Below, piece after piece: positions 25,201 through 37,200 of a stretch of DNA of 64,000 nucleotides; the first letter of the stretch is position 1; the number at the start of each line of letters is the position of its first letter. The position numbers and the translations under genes were made by a program. Origin of the DNA: Tigriopus japonicus (taxonomy: Eukaryota; Arthropoda; Copepoda; Harpacticoida; Harpacticidae); assembly GCA_010645155.1 (NCBI GenBank), contig CM021316.1, positions 10,970,119 through 11,034,118 on the forward strand, in the 5' to 3' direction. The notes beneath the pieces were generated by a model. That model did no database searches. It was not told where the DNA came from and saw only the letters and a program-made list of their open reading frames with translations.

Positions 25201-28200
25201 CGCCGAGGTTTCGGATAATTCTGATGGAACCTGTCCGCTTCTGCAAGTCAGGAACGTGTATTGCGCTCAAGTTGCCGGAAAGGGGATTTCCGCCGTAATT
25301 GATGAGTCCTTGTGTGAGGCGGGAGAAAAGCCTCTGGCACAAAAATCCTGTGATGAAGACCTTGATGAGACTGCCACGGAGAGTGATGGCCCAAAGGTAC
25401 CCATCTATTATTCATATAGCAATTCTTTCAAAAGGACATTATAACGAAACCGTTGCAAAATAGGTAATCAAAACGAAACATCACATGCATATTTAGGGCA
25501 AAATAGTAGGGAGTGGTATCATAAGTCATGTTTGAAAAGACCTTTTGGTTCTAACATACTTAACTAACAAATGCGTAGTTTTACCGCAACGGGTTCATGA
25601 GATTTTGAGTAGGTTTCCAAGTGCAGTTTCGGAAGATTCCGAAGATTTCTGCTTTTTCCGAACTCACGAAACCTCGCAACAATGAAGTCTCAAAGTGCTG
25701 TAATTCTGAATTTCTTTAAGCATCAAAACTTCAAAGCAGTGCTTAAAGGAATTCAAAGTACTTAAGGAATGAAAAAAATCTCCCAGTCATTCTATTTTTA
25801 ATGGCAATTTTGTCTTCCAAAATTAAAGTAATCATTTGAGGTTTGTACTCCCAACAGTTTCATGCTGGTCCATGGAGCGGATGCTCTGCTCTTTGTGGTG
25901 ATGGTGTCCGGAAACGGACAGTGACTTGCTTTAAAGTGGAAAATGGAACCAAGGCTATTTTGGAGGATTCCGAATGTTCCACCGCCAAACCAGAAGAGGA
26001 GGAGCCTTGCCAGGGTGAAACTTCGTCTTGTTCCATTCGTGATTGGATCGTTTCCGACTGGAGTGGATGTGGCGAAACTTGCGGTATGCTTCCATTTGTA
26101 GAAATATGAGATAAATTGTTGCGAGTTGAAGGAAGTACCCTATTAGATAAGATAGTTCAAATATAGCACTCATAATAATCATTCTCGGACTTGAGGCTCA
26201 ATACATAAATACAATGAATCCAGAATGTTTTCAAGGATGGTTGCATGTATTGTATTTGCTTTGGATTCTATCACTCTTTATAATACCCACAACAACTCAC
26301 CTTATGATGCAGAGAAAGGGAATAATATGGAAGTACATGTAGACCCAAATTGATTGGTTACCGAGTCTGCTATTTCACGCTTGTTACATTTCCCAAGGGT
26401 TTGGGTATGTCACAATAGAATGCAAAACAAGGCGTGGCATCTAATTTCAGTTACTAAAAAGGGAATCTCCCTTTAGAAGGTACGTTTGTTTTGAAAATAG
26501 AAACCCATGTACCTCCAAAATTCGTCGACACTTCAATCAAAAAGGGGGATTTCGTTTCATACTTATCTTGGAATAGACCTTTGTGATTGAATACAAAGTA
26601 CCTTTGGAAAAGTTTCCTCCATTGTTTTTTGACCTCATTAAACTAGGTTTCATCTGCTCATGCATTCATGCATGTCTATCTTGTTGAAGAGTGTTCGTGA
26701 AAGCATGTATGTAAATACAATGGATGAAGTTTGTCTTGAAAAATCACCCACAATGGACCTTATTATGAAGTGTCAATCTCAATGGACAGAGTACAACCAC
26801 GAGACGCATCAAACATATTTTTGTTCTCATGTTTTGATGACTGTATTTCAGGTTTATCCAAAGAGACTCGAGTTGCCTTTTGCAGCGATGCCAATGGAAT
26901 GATTGGGAATGACACGGAGTGTGACAGCGATAAGCTCCCTCCATTGGATCAAGATTGTACCGAGAACGTGGAGGTGAGTAAAGTGCAGAAGGGATTCCTA
27001 TTTCGATTTGTACTGCGCGGAGAGACATGTGCTATTCCCAAGGACTTCATGCGCCAATAGTGTTGGAAAGTACCGTCTTTTGTAAACTTGCTCGGTGGAA
27101 AGTACTTGAAACCAATCAAAATATTAAATCAATTGTGGCTGGTTGTTGAGTTCATAAATACCCAATCTATTGGAATAAGATTTGCTTAAGCAAGAACAAC
27201 AGAATTGATATGAGCGATTTTCTGTAGGAACAAGGCAATTACATTCTTCGGCAAATGAGACCTTGCTGGTGTTGAGAAGACCATAAATTTCAGTTTTCAA
27301 CTCTATTGAACATCGCTATCAAAAGTTATACTTCTTCTAAGGTCAGTGTATTCCCCAACATAGAATGAACGAACTTGCCCTCTTCTCTTAGTCTTTTACC
27401 CTAAAAATGGAAACTCATTCATGCTATGCTCTCTTCTGTATAGAGCTTTGAGACGGTCTAACTTTTCACTTAACGAGCAAGGTTGCAATTACAAATGAGA
27501 GGAATTGAGTTTTTCCAAGGAAATCGTAAGACATGGAAGCCTCCGCTCAGGCGTTCAGTTGTGGATTTTTTATAAATCGAATACCATTCAAGTAAGCGAT
27601 TTTGCTTCGATAAGATTGATAAGACAAGCATTTAAGGATGTCGTTTGCTGAATTTCAGCATGATATGTTCCCCTTTTCATGAATAACAACGTTTCGAAAT
27701 TTGCTACAGTGGCAATACATACGCCCGGAAACGAGAGAAAAATTGACCCCACAATCGTCCTTTTGGACGATTGTAGATTGTAGGTGCAAATGTTCGGTCG
27801 GAAGAGCGCGCTATGCTCTACGCTTCAAATTACTCTAAATGCAACAAGTTTCAGTCGATCAAGTTGAAATTGAGCATGTGAGCTTTATATTACCAGCTGA
27901 ACAACTGGTTTAATTAGATTTTTCTCTGTCTAACACAGAATTTGAAAGATTGATTTTGCCAGTAGCCGAGGCATCCAGGTATTTCGTGATCCTTGGTTTT
28001 TCTTACTGGAAATCATAATTATCATTGTTAACATCGTCGTCCACAGAATTCAGTGGGCTAAATTATTGAATGCACGATTAAACATTGTCTACAACAAAAT
28101 TATTGTTCAATGTTTTGGAATTTTAAATCATAAAATAACAAAGAGAAGGACAATTGACATTTGTTTACAGATGTACGATAAATGAAATTTGTACGATGTT

Positions 28201-31200
28201 ATCCTTCTAACAACTAGCATTCCCCAAAATACGCTAAGACAAAGCCTAGAAAAACATCAAACTATGGCAATCTGGACCAAAATGTCAAAAAGTGATAGTC
28301 TTAAAAGTTATTGAATTGTGATCTAGCTCTCACAAATTAGTAGTTAGGAAGCAAATTAGTAGTTAGGGGGCCCAATAATTGTCCAAAAGTATTGGATATC
28401 CAAATGACTCAATAACAGAATGTTTTGCTGCTGACCGAACTACACATTTTTAATATAAAATATATATTGAAGTAGCCTTGGATGTAAAAAACGTTACTGC
28501 TGCGACAATGCTCTATATTCAGCTTTGAATGTGTGTACTCAAATAGAAAAAAATAGGATCTACTTGCATGTATATCTACGTACTTTTCTAAATTTTTAAA
28601 GTAATTAATTATTACGTGGCATTCATATGCATATGCAGTACAAAAACTGGGTTGGAGCGTTACTAAACGGACGTGAAGTCAAATTTCTATGGAACCATTT
28701 TGCTTCGATCGCTCCCATATAATCCATGATTTAGATTAATTTTATCAAAAAATATGGACGGTTTTTCAATTATGAAATTTTGTTTTCAATCTTTCATTTC
28801 AGCCCTGTGATCCCTCTTGGATCGCTTTTCAATGGAGCGAGTGCAGTAGTAAGTGTTTGGGCATTAATGGAACACAAACAAGGGACGTGCTTTGTGTCTC
28901 AACGGAAGGAAATACCACTTTTGCCATTGTTGAGGATGACCAGTGCAATGCGGAACTGAAGTAAGTATTTTGCCGAGTTTAACAAGATCCAAAAAGTCAT
29001 AAAGCTTTTTCGTTCTCAATACGGCAAAAACGGGGAACAGTGTCATTTACTTCAAGTTATATCACATCTGCGAATGGCGGCAAACTTTCAATCTTTGTTT
29101 CTTTTGAGGATAGCAACTAGGGTTTCAAATTGACCAAAGATTTGGAGGCTTTCAATTTGAGCGGAAAATTGTATTTGAGGCCAAATCTGTCCGCTCTAAA
29201 GACTCCTTTACACAACAAATTGTGTGTGTGGTCACTTCCCCATTTAGAAAGATCCGAGAAGGCTTTTTCAAGTGTGACCTAATCCGTTGGGTATCCTCGC
29301 TTTGGGTTTTACTTGGAAACTGAAGAGTGGGTAAAATTCCACCTTTTTCCAAGAGAAGGTCCAATCTAAGCCGGCACACTTCACGCGATCCTTTCGCTGA
29401 AGGACTTTCAAATTGCTGGAAGGACAGACCTTTTTCGTCCCCATATGTACTTTTGACCTTAGAAATGGTGTTTACTTTGCATTTGGGAGGATGAGATCAG
29501 GAGGAAAAGGTGTCAGATGCAAGCATGCATTCCCATGGAAAGACTCGGGTTTTAGCTTTCAATATTGACAGGCTTTAATTAAAGCATCGTGGGGGTGGTT
29601 GAAGAGTACATTGATAATCAAACAAGTAGTTTCAAAGGGTTCGAAATTATGTGATGAGTAGGGCCCGGAAAAATATTTGCAAAAAAGTGTCAAAATATCT
29701 AATACATATTTTATTCAAAAGCCCTAAATATTCGTTAAATATTTAAAAAAAGTCGGATATTTAAGAAATATTTTTTGACAACTCCATTTTTTGGTATTTT
29801 TGTCTGACTGCACCAATTTTTCAAATTTATTTTTGGTGAATTTAATGCATTTGACCGTGGATGGAGGCATACTTGACATGTAATTGATTTAAAATCATGT
29901 TAATGCAAATATTCTATTTTTTCCTTGAAACTGCCAAAATATTTTAAGAATGGAGGAAAAACGGATAAATATTTTTAAAATATTTTATATTTTAAAAAAA
30001 TGTTTCCGGGCCCAAGTAATGAGTAAAACTACCGTTAAACTAACTTGATTTTGTATATGCACCGTTATGAGTTAACATACCACCTAATATTTATTTTACT
30101 AAACGTCAAAAAGCAAGCAATGTACCCAAAGGTTCGTGATATTGAATCAGTGGATGACGTTGACTCCACTATATTCCAAAATAGAATCTGTTCGTTTGCC
30201 ATGGTTATCACCCTTAAAGATATTTTAAATTAAACAACTGTTCCTGTTTTTTGATTGAGTAAAAAAAATCAATAAGGAAAGGGAAAACCTTTAGTAAGGC
30301 GAGAAAACTAGGTTTTATGAAGTTTAGCATCATCCCCCTTTATAATGGAGGTCATTAATCTTTCTCAAATCCCGAAAACGAAGCTTTTGTACTCAGACTA
30401 AACTCGAATACGGAATACTTCTTCTTTCCTTAGTGCAACTTAGCATTGGTTAAGATAGATGAGCGATGTCAACTCTAAAAATCACTTGCTTAATCACTGT
30501 GATTAAAAACTTTTTCCCTTCTCGATTCCATAAGGCATAATTCATACATTTGAAACTTTAAAAAAATATTTCTTTCAATTGTGCCCAAAACTTTGCAATA
30601 TTAGGATTGACGTCTTGTCTTAGTTTTGCCAAGAGGCTTGACAAGTGACAGACTGCTTTTGATTGGCACCACTCATCTTTTTTCAAGAATGATAAAAGAG
30701 AACATTCTTCAAGGTCAGGAATAATCCTTAAACCATTTTCGAAGTCGAGGTTATCGACCTCGGCTAATACATAAAAGTCTAGAGTTACCAATAAACCAAA
30801 AAAATATGCACGCATTTGATGACTCGTTGTTCCGTTGATCCATGATACTAAATTTTTGCTTATGGGACAGATCTTCTCACAAGCTTGTGTGTTTTGTCTA
30901 CGCTAAGACCAGCTACAAGCATATCTCCAATATTGATTGACTTTATATTTTAACCCCTTAAAGGTATTATTTGTGAGAACATTTTACGTCTACCATCTAA
31001 AAAGTATTATCTAAAGTTGAAATAGCTTTATGTCAGAACCCCAATAACATTCTACCGGCTTGAAGCTTGGATGTCCAAACGCAAAACACCTTCCAACAAC
31101 ATACATTATATTCAAATTATCAGAGCCTTCATGTGTGTTCTTCAATATTCAAGGTATGAGATGGAACAACCTTGCGAAGGCACAGAGGAATGTACTGGAA

Positions 31201-34200
31201 CCTGGTTGGCGAGCCAGTGGGGACCTTGTTCCAAAGATTGTGGAGGGGGTCAAAAGCGACGAAAAGTGTTTTGCATCAAGGATGATGAGCCGGTGGCTCC
31301 CGATCAATGTCCAAGTGACCTCAAGCCCTTTGAAGAGGATGATTGCAACAAAGACGATTGTGAGGAGGCGAGTGGAGACGGAGATGAAGAAATGGCGGGT
31401 AAGTGTTTGAGTCTACGGAAGGATTGGTATCCTGTAACTTGTTAAATAACTGGATTGCCGTAACAGAAAAACGGGGTACCGCAAGATCTCGCAGGGGGAC
31501 TACCCAAAATTTTATAGACGAGATAGTACGAGAAAGGGGTATTCCAAAAAAAACAGTTTTTTAAATTATCATGATTGGGTCCTAATGTTTACAACTTCCG
31601 TGTACAGCACTACAGAATACTTGGGTAAGTGACAAATAAACAAACATTTGTTTCAACCACCGAAGAAACATTTTGAGGCAGTGTTGTTCGTCTCTGTTAG
31701 TACTTCAGTAGTGATGTGTTTCGAGTTGGGATTGCTGCCATTTTGACTCGAAGTTTGTTACTGTTTCAAAGGGCAGGTTGTATTGAACTTTTAGAAAAGA
31801 CCTACAGGGCCTACCAGTCAATCAGACCCTCTGTTTTTACCTTATAAAACCTGTCCAAACCCATCAAATTCAATGAAAGTTTCCTAGTTTGTAGCTTTGA
31901 GATAGAGGAACATGTTTTATTTACAACTTTTTAGTGTGAAAGCCAATTGCATGGATTTGGAAGGACAATAACTACATGAATTGCATGCCCTTGGCGGCCA
32001 CCACTTTCTGGAGCCTCTGCTCAATACTGGAACAGGCCTTTCTCACTGCTCCCTCGTTCAAAACCTCATTCCAAACATCCTCTATCTTTTGCTGAAGGGC
32101 AGGAACATTGGGGAGTCTTCTTGCATGCACCACGGCCTCCAGGGCCGACCAGGCCCAGAAATCAAGAGGGTTGAGGTCGGGTGATGAGGGCGGCCACATG
32201 TTGGAGTGCCAGAAGGCATTCTCCCCCCAGTTCTCCCTCAGGTGCCACTGGACAATGCTGACTGTGTGGCAGGGTGCTCCATCCTGCATGAGGCACACTC
32301 GATGCTTCCAGTTTGGGCCATACGCTGTGGTTGCCCACTCCTCAATCTTGGGAATGACATTGCCCAGGTACCAGGCAGCGTTCATCTTGACTCCTTTTGG
32401 CACAAACAAGGGAGGCATCACTTGTCCATCAGATCCAAACAGTCTGAAGACTATCAGTGATGCGGGATGTTTGGACCTGAGGACAGCCTGCAGGTTGACA
32501 TCGGTCTGGCCTTTGCGCTCCTTGACTTGTCTCAAGACCTTCCTTACTGAATGCACCTTGTAGTTCACCCTCTTGGCAATGTCTTTGGAGGTGTGGCCTG
32601 CCTCGGAGAGGGCCTGGATGGCAGCGCGGGTCTTGTTCAAGTCAGTTGTTGACATGTTAGTGAACTTCTTGTTCTTGAGCTCTTGAGCAAAAATTGAGTT
32701 TTCTCCACTGTCGTTTCATCAATTTGGGCCAGCTTTGGCTTAAATTGCGGCAAATTGCCTGGCCTATTTGATGAAAATGTTCTTGGTCACGTTGGAGGTG
32801 TCCACGGGGCACTAGGAGGCCGGCTCACACAAGCTTGGGTGGCTGTGGCAGATGACGTGGTTCTTGGCGCTTTTGAACTTGATCGGTAATTTTTTTTGTT
32901 TTTCAGCTTTCACTTAGTTCAGGCTAGCCTCTCTAGAAAGCATTTGGTGCCAGCTTGCACGAATGGCCGGAAATTCAACTAAATCTGGGGTCCGATTGAC
33001 TGGTAGGCCCTGTAAACAGGAACCAATTTGGCAACACTCGAACTAGTTCGATTTCGAGTTCCATCACTTATGGTTGGCAGTGCAGTGCTGCCATATTTTA
33101 TGGCAGATAAGGTCTAATGTCTGTTGAAAAGTTTAGTTGTGGTCAGCTTTTTGGCCCTAAAAAACAAAATGGCAAAACTCTGCCAAAAATCCAACTCGAA
33201 ACACATCACTATTAACTTCAGTTGTTATGGGTAGTCTTGAAAATCAGCTATCTTGAGTTTGCCAAGATCTTTAGAGACCGAAGGTGAAAATGTGCCGCAC
33301 ATAATAGAAAAGAGAAGGATAGTCTTCCTTCCATTCATATTTTTTAGTCTTGAAGAAAACAGGAAAAATTTCCATTAGATGAGAGTAAAGATATTGGTCA
33401 AGTTTTCGTGATCATGAAAATTTCCGGGATTACTTTGGCAAGAAAGTCACAACGTGCAAAAGAAAAAAAGAAGCAAAGCAAAAAGAAACATGTAAATCAA
33501 GCGAGAATTGTACTTAGAAACAATAACCTTACAACAATCTAGTAATTGATGTTCTCTTAAGAAAGTGAAGGAATGAATTGATTTTGTGAATCTTCTTATT
33601 AATCAAATTCAGCTCGCGATATGAAAGAGTCGCTTTTACAATATTTTGACGGAAGTTATTTTTCCGCAAGTGTAACGGTCATCTTGATGTCATGTTATTG
33701 TCTTTTGTTAGCCATGATTTCTTTAAAACTTTGCTAGAATGGATATTATACACATTCACACAATTCATTGCTCTGAGCACTTTGTGTGTCACAAGGAAAA
33801 AAATACGTCGCAAAAAGCTTTTACTCTATTAAAGTTATGTTATTTTCTTCTTGAGCTTGCCTTAGGTCGTGCTTTCAAGTGCCAAACTCACCACGCCCCC
33901 ATGAGGCTTTGATTATTAAAGTTCACTTAATTAAAGGTCTTGGACTCAAGGAAGTCCAAAGGACTTCAGGGAAAGGGCAATGGTAACAGAAAAACAGATT
34001 TAGAGCCCTATATTTTTAGCGACGAGAAAATGACGAGTCTTTCATCAATTGGTCAATAAAATCATTGAATGGAACAAGAACATATCATTTACCTTTTGTT
34101 GCATAAGCTCATGCGAATTTACCTGAAAATTGTGTTGTGCAAAGTTTCGCCGAGAACTTCAAGAGACACGTAACCTTGATACTGCCAAATATTTTTCTTG

Positions 34201-37200
34201 TTGTTCCACGAATCTGCTAAAATTAGAAAAAAAACTGTTTACAACAGGTATGCACGGTTGAAGCTGGTTAAGGTTCCTCATATTTTTTGGGACGTTCATA
34301 TCCAAGATACCCTGAATTCACATTGTTCAGATACTGACTGTGACGACCTATCCGAGGTCCTTTAAATGTGGCTTCCACAATATATCCCTTCCAACCGTCA
34401 CTAAGTCCAGTTAGCTGGTCGGCGGGTCGACATTGACTCCAAGCAAACACCGGAAACGTTGATNNNNNNNNNNNNNNNNNNNNNNNNNNNNNNNNNNNNN
34501 NNNNNNNNNNNNNNNNNNNNNNNNNNNNNNNNNNNNNNNNNNNNNNNNNNNNNNNNNNNNNNNNNNNNNNNNNNNNNNNNNNNNNNNNNNNNNNNNNNNN
34601 NNNNNNNNNNNNNNNNNNNNNNNNNNNNNNNNNNNNNNNNNNNNNNNNNNNNNNNNNNNNNNNNNNNNNNNNNNNNNNNNNNNNNNNNNNNNNNNNNNNN
34701 NNNNNNNNNNNNNNNNNNNNNNNNAAGAAAATTCGCCGACTCTCCCCCTGAGGACCATTTTTGGTGAGGGTCAAAGTGACTTTTCGGACGAGGCCATCTG
34801 CACTTGGTTGGGTGTCGTGAACACGCGCGAGGGGCCAATGACATCTTTTTACAGTTTTGTCCCGGAGTAAGACAATGTCTCCAGTTTGAATAGAGCGTTT
34901 GGGAACTAGCCATTTTCTTCTTTCCTGCAGCGTTGACAGGTAGCCTTCTCGCCAACGTTTCCAAAACTCTTCTGAAAGAGCTTGGACTCTTCTCCAACGG
35001 CGAGCGCCATAAGCTAAGAGGTCGTTCTCGGTGAATGAATCAGTAACTGACATATTAGGATGCTCCTTCGAGGTGAGCAACATGGCAGGGGAAAGAGGAA
35101 GAGGGTCGTTTGGATCTGTTGAAATTTCCCACAACGGTGTGGAATTTACAATGGCCGATGCCTCGACTAAAAGAGTCTGGAACTCATCACGGGATAACAC
35201 ATGTGATCGTAATACGCTCATGGAACCCTCCAAAACTCTTCGAACTGAACCCACTTTACGCTCCCAGACCCCTCCAAAGTGGGATGAGTGAGGAGGGTTA
35301 AGAATCCATTTGCATTGAGAGCTCTCTAAGAATTTTTGAACTTCCGCAAGGTCCATGGACTCTTCTTGATTTAGTGCTCCAACTATGTTGGTGCCATTGT
35401 CGCTACGAATTATCTTGCACGCTCCTCTCAAAGCGAGAAATCTTCGAAGAGCGTTTTTAAATGACGATGTGTCCATAGCGGGGAGTGTTTCGAGATGGAC
35501 TGCACGACTGACAAGACACGTAAAGAGTAATCCCCATACTTTCTTTTCCGATTTAGTCCTTCTTGTGGATGTGCCTTCCTTAATTAGAAATGGACCGAAA
35601 ACGTCCAAGCCAGTGTTAGAAAATGGAGATAACATTTCCAAGCGGTCCGGAGGCAAATCAGCCATTTTTTGGACTTGGAGTTTGCCACGAAGTTTCTGAC
35701 ACAAGACACATTGCAACAAGAGCTCGCCAATAAGGCCACGAGCTCCCTGGACGTGATACCCTGCACTACGAAGTGCCCCGTGGGTTAAATGTCTTCCTTG
35801 ATGTCTTGTGGCGACATGGTGATGAAGAATCAATGAAGAAGTCCCTCGATGCTTTTTTGGTAGTAGGATGGGACACTTCACTCCCAGTTGGAGGTTTGAT
35901 CGTTTCAGCTTTCCACCAACGCGTAACAAACCCTCAGCATCCATGAAGGGGTCCAATGAAGAAAAGCGATTATCAGAACGTAAAAAGTGCCCACGTTCCA
36001 GGGTTTGTATCTCCTCTTTGAAGTCTTGTTGCATTTCCTTGATCAGGACTTTGGTAGCTTCAGAGGAGTCCACTTCATCGACCTCTTCACACACTTGTCC
36101 GAGTTTTATTCTAGCTCTTTGTAGCCACTGCCTTGCTAGATTAATGGTCTTCAGAGTGATTTGGACAACTCGGTTCCAATTCCCAACTCTGTTGAGAAGT
36201 CCGGACCATCCGCCAAAGACCTGCTCCGCATTGACTGCAAGTACACATGCGTTTGTGTTGATGTGTTCTTCTTCAGGGAGTGATTCAAGTGTGACACTAA
36301 CGTGGGGTTGAGATGGATTTTTAGCATCAATTGTCCAAAGAAATTCTGGACCTTTGCTCCACCGGGTTGAAGCTAGCCCGTCTGGACCAATCGCGCGAGT
36401 AGCAATATCTGCTGGGTTCAGAGTTGTATGAACATATTCCCAATGGTTAGAGGGGGCCACGGAGAGGATCAACTGAATTCTACGGGCCACATATCGCTTG
36501 AAGCGTCGGCTTGAGTTTTTCAAGTACCCTAGAACAACCTGGCTGTCGGAATAATAAGTAGTACTGTCAGGTGGGTGGTTGAGTTCTTCCAACATCCGTT
36601 TTGCAGCCATTGACGCTTCCAGAGCTGAACCGAGCTCTAATCTTGGGATGGACGTGGCGCAACGGGGAGCGACCTTAGAATCTCCACGTAGACACGACAC
36701 GTAAATCTCACCATTGACGCTCACAGTCCTCAAGTAGATGCAGTAACCGATGGCGTCATTTGAAGCATCACAAAAGACGTGAAGAGTTCGCTGGGTGATC
36801 GTGCCAAATCCTCTTGGCCAAAGGCCCTGGGAATCGAAATTTTGTCCAGATCTTGAAGGGAAGCAAGCCACTCTTTCCAATGAGTCTCTTCTTGGCCTGG
36901 CAATTCATCATCCCATCCCCGCATCAAGTTATCAGGGTGTTCGTTGTTTCCAATTAATGCACGCTGAATTAGTCGACCTTTCAGAACGATCGGGCTGACA
37001 ATACCCAATGGGTCAAATATCGAGTTAATTACTGTCAAAATGCCACGCTTGGTAAACGGGCGAGGAGGAAGGTCAGTCTTGATCACAAAGGAATCCTTTG
37101 TTACATCCCAAGCTACCCCAAGGGTTCTCTGACTTGGTATCTCCTCAAAGCAAACTTGCTCAAGGTCACTAGCCAACTCGGACTGAGGAAAGGCAGCAAG

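Larger units (their letters stand above)
23900..31398 (+). other. Papilin TSP1 repeats 2-7
   Basis: Six thrombospondin type 1 repeats are spread over six exons. TSP1-2 (WSSGEWDECDVPCGGG) and TSP1-7 (WLASQWGPCSKDCGGG) are canonical. TSP1-4 and TSP1-5 share exon 25858-26083, the second being completed in 26852-26973. TSP1-6 spans 28803-28960 and 31154-31398. TSP1-3 (25109-25396) is diverged: after GPWSEC an acidic Ser/Gly/Glu insert of about 25 residues replaces the CSxTCG stretch. The array ends in an acidic Gly/Glu/Asp linker that continues in exon 41177-41293. Confidence 0.88.
31709..33213. mobile_element. hAT-like MITE, copy 2, interrupted by the mariner-like element
   Basis: Terminal inverted repeats read TAGTGATGTGTTTCGAGTTG and its complement. 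Without the 1210-bp insertion it is about 295 bp and matches, in reverse orientation, the copy at 1623-1933. Flanks tacttcag and aacttcag (33214-33221) are a one-mismatch 8-bp target duplication. Confidence 0.75.

Noticed and set aside
31060..31410. 116-residue plus-strand ORF overlapping the TSP1-7 exon
   Set aside because: Different frame from the TSP1 cysteine pattern; a shadow.
34268..34724. Minus-strand reading frame continuing past the BEL/Pao pol domain through the N run
   Set aside because: The frame survives only because N hides stops, then translates antisense LTR; the same LTR-derived peptide occurs at 40.7 kb.
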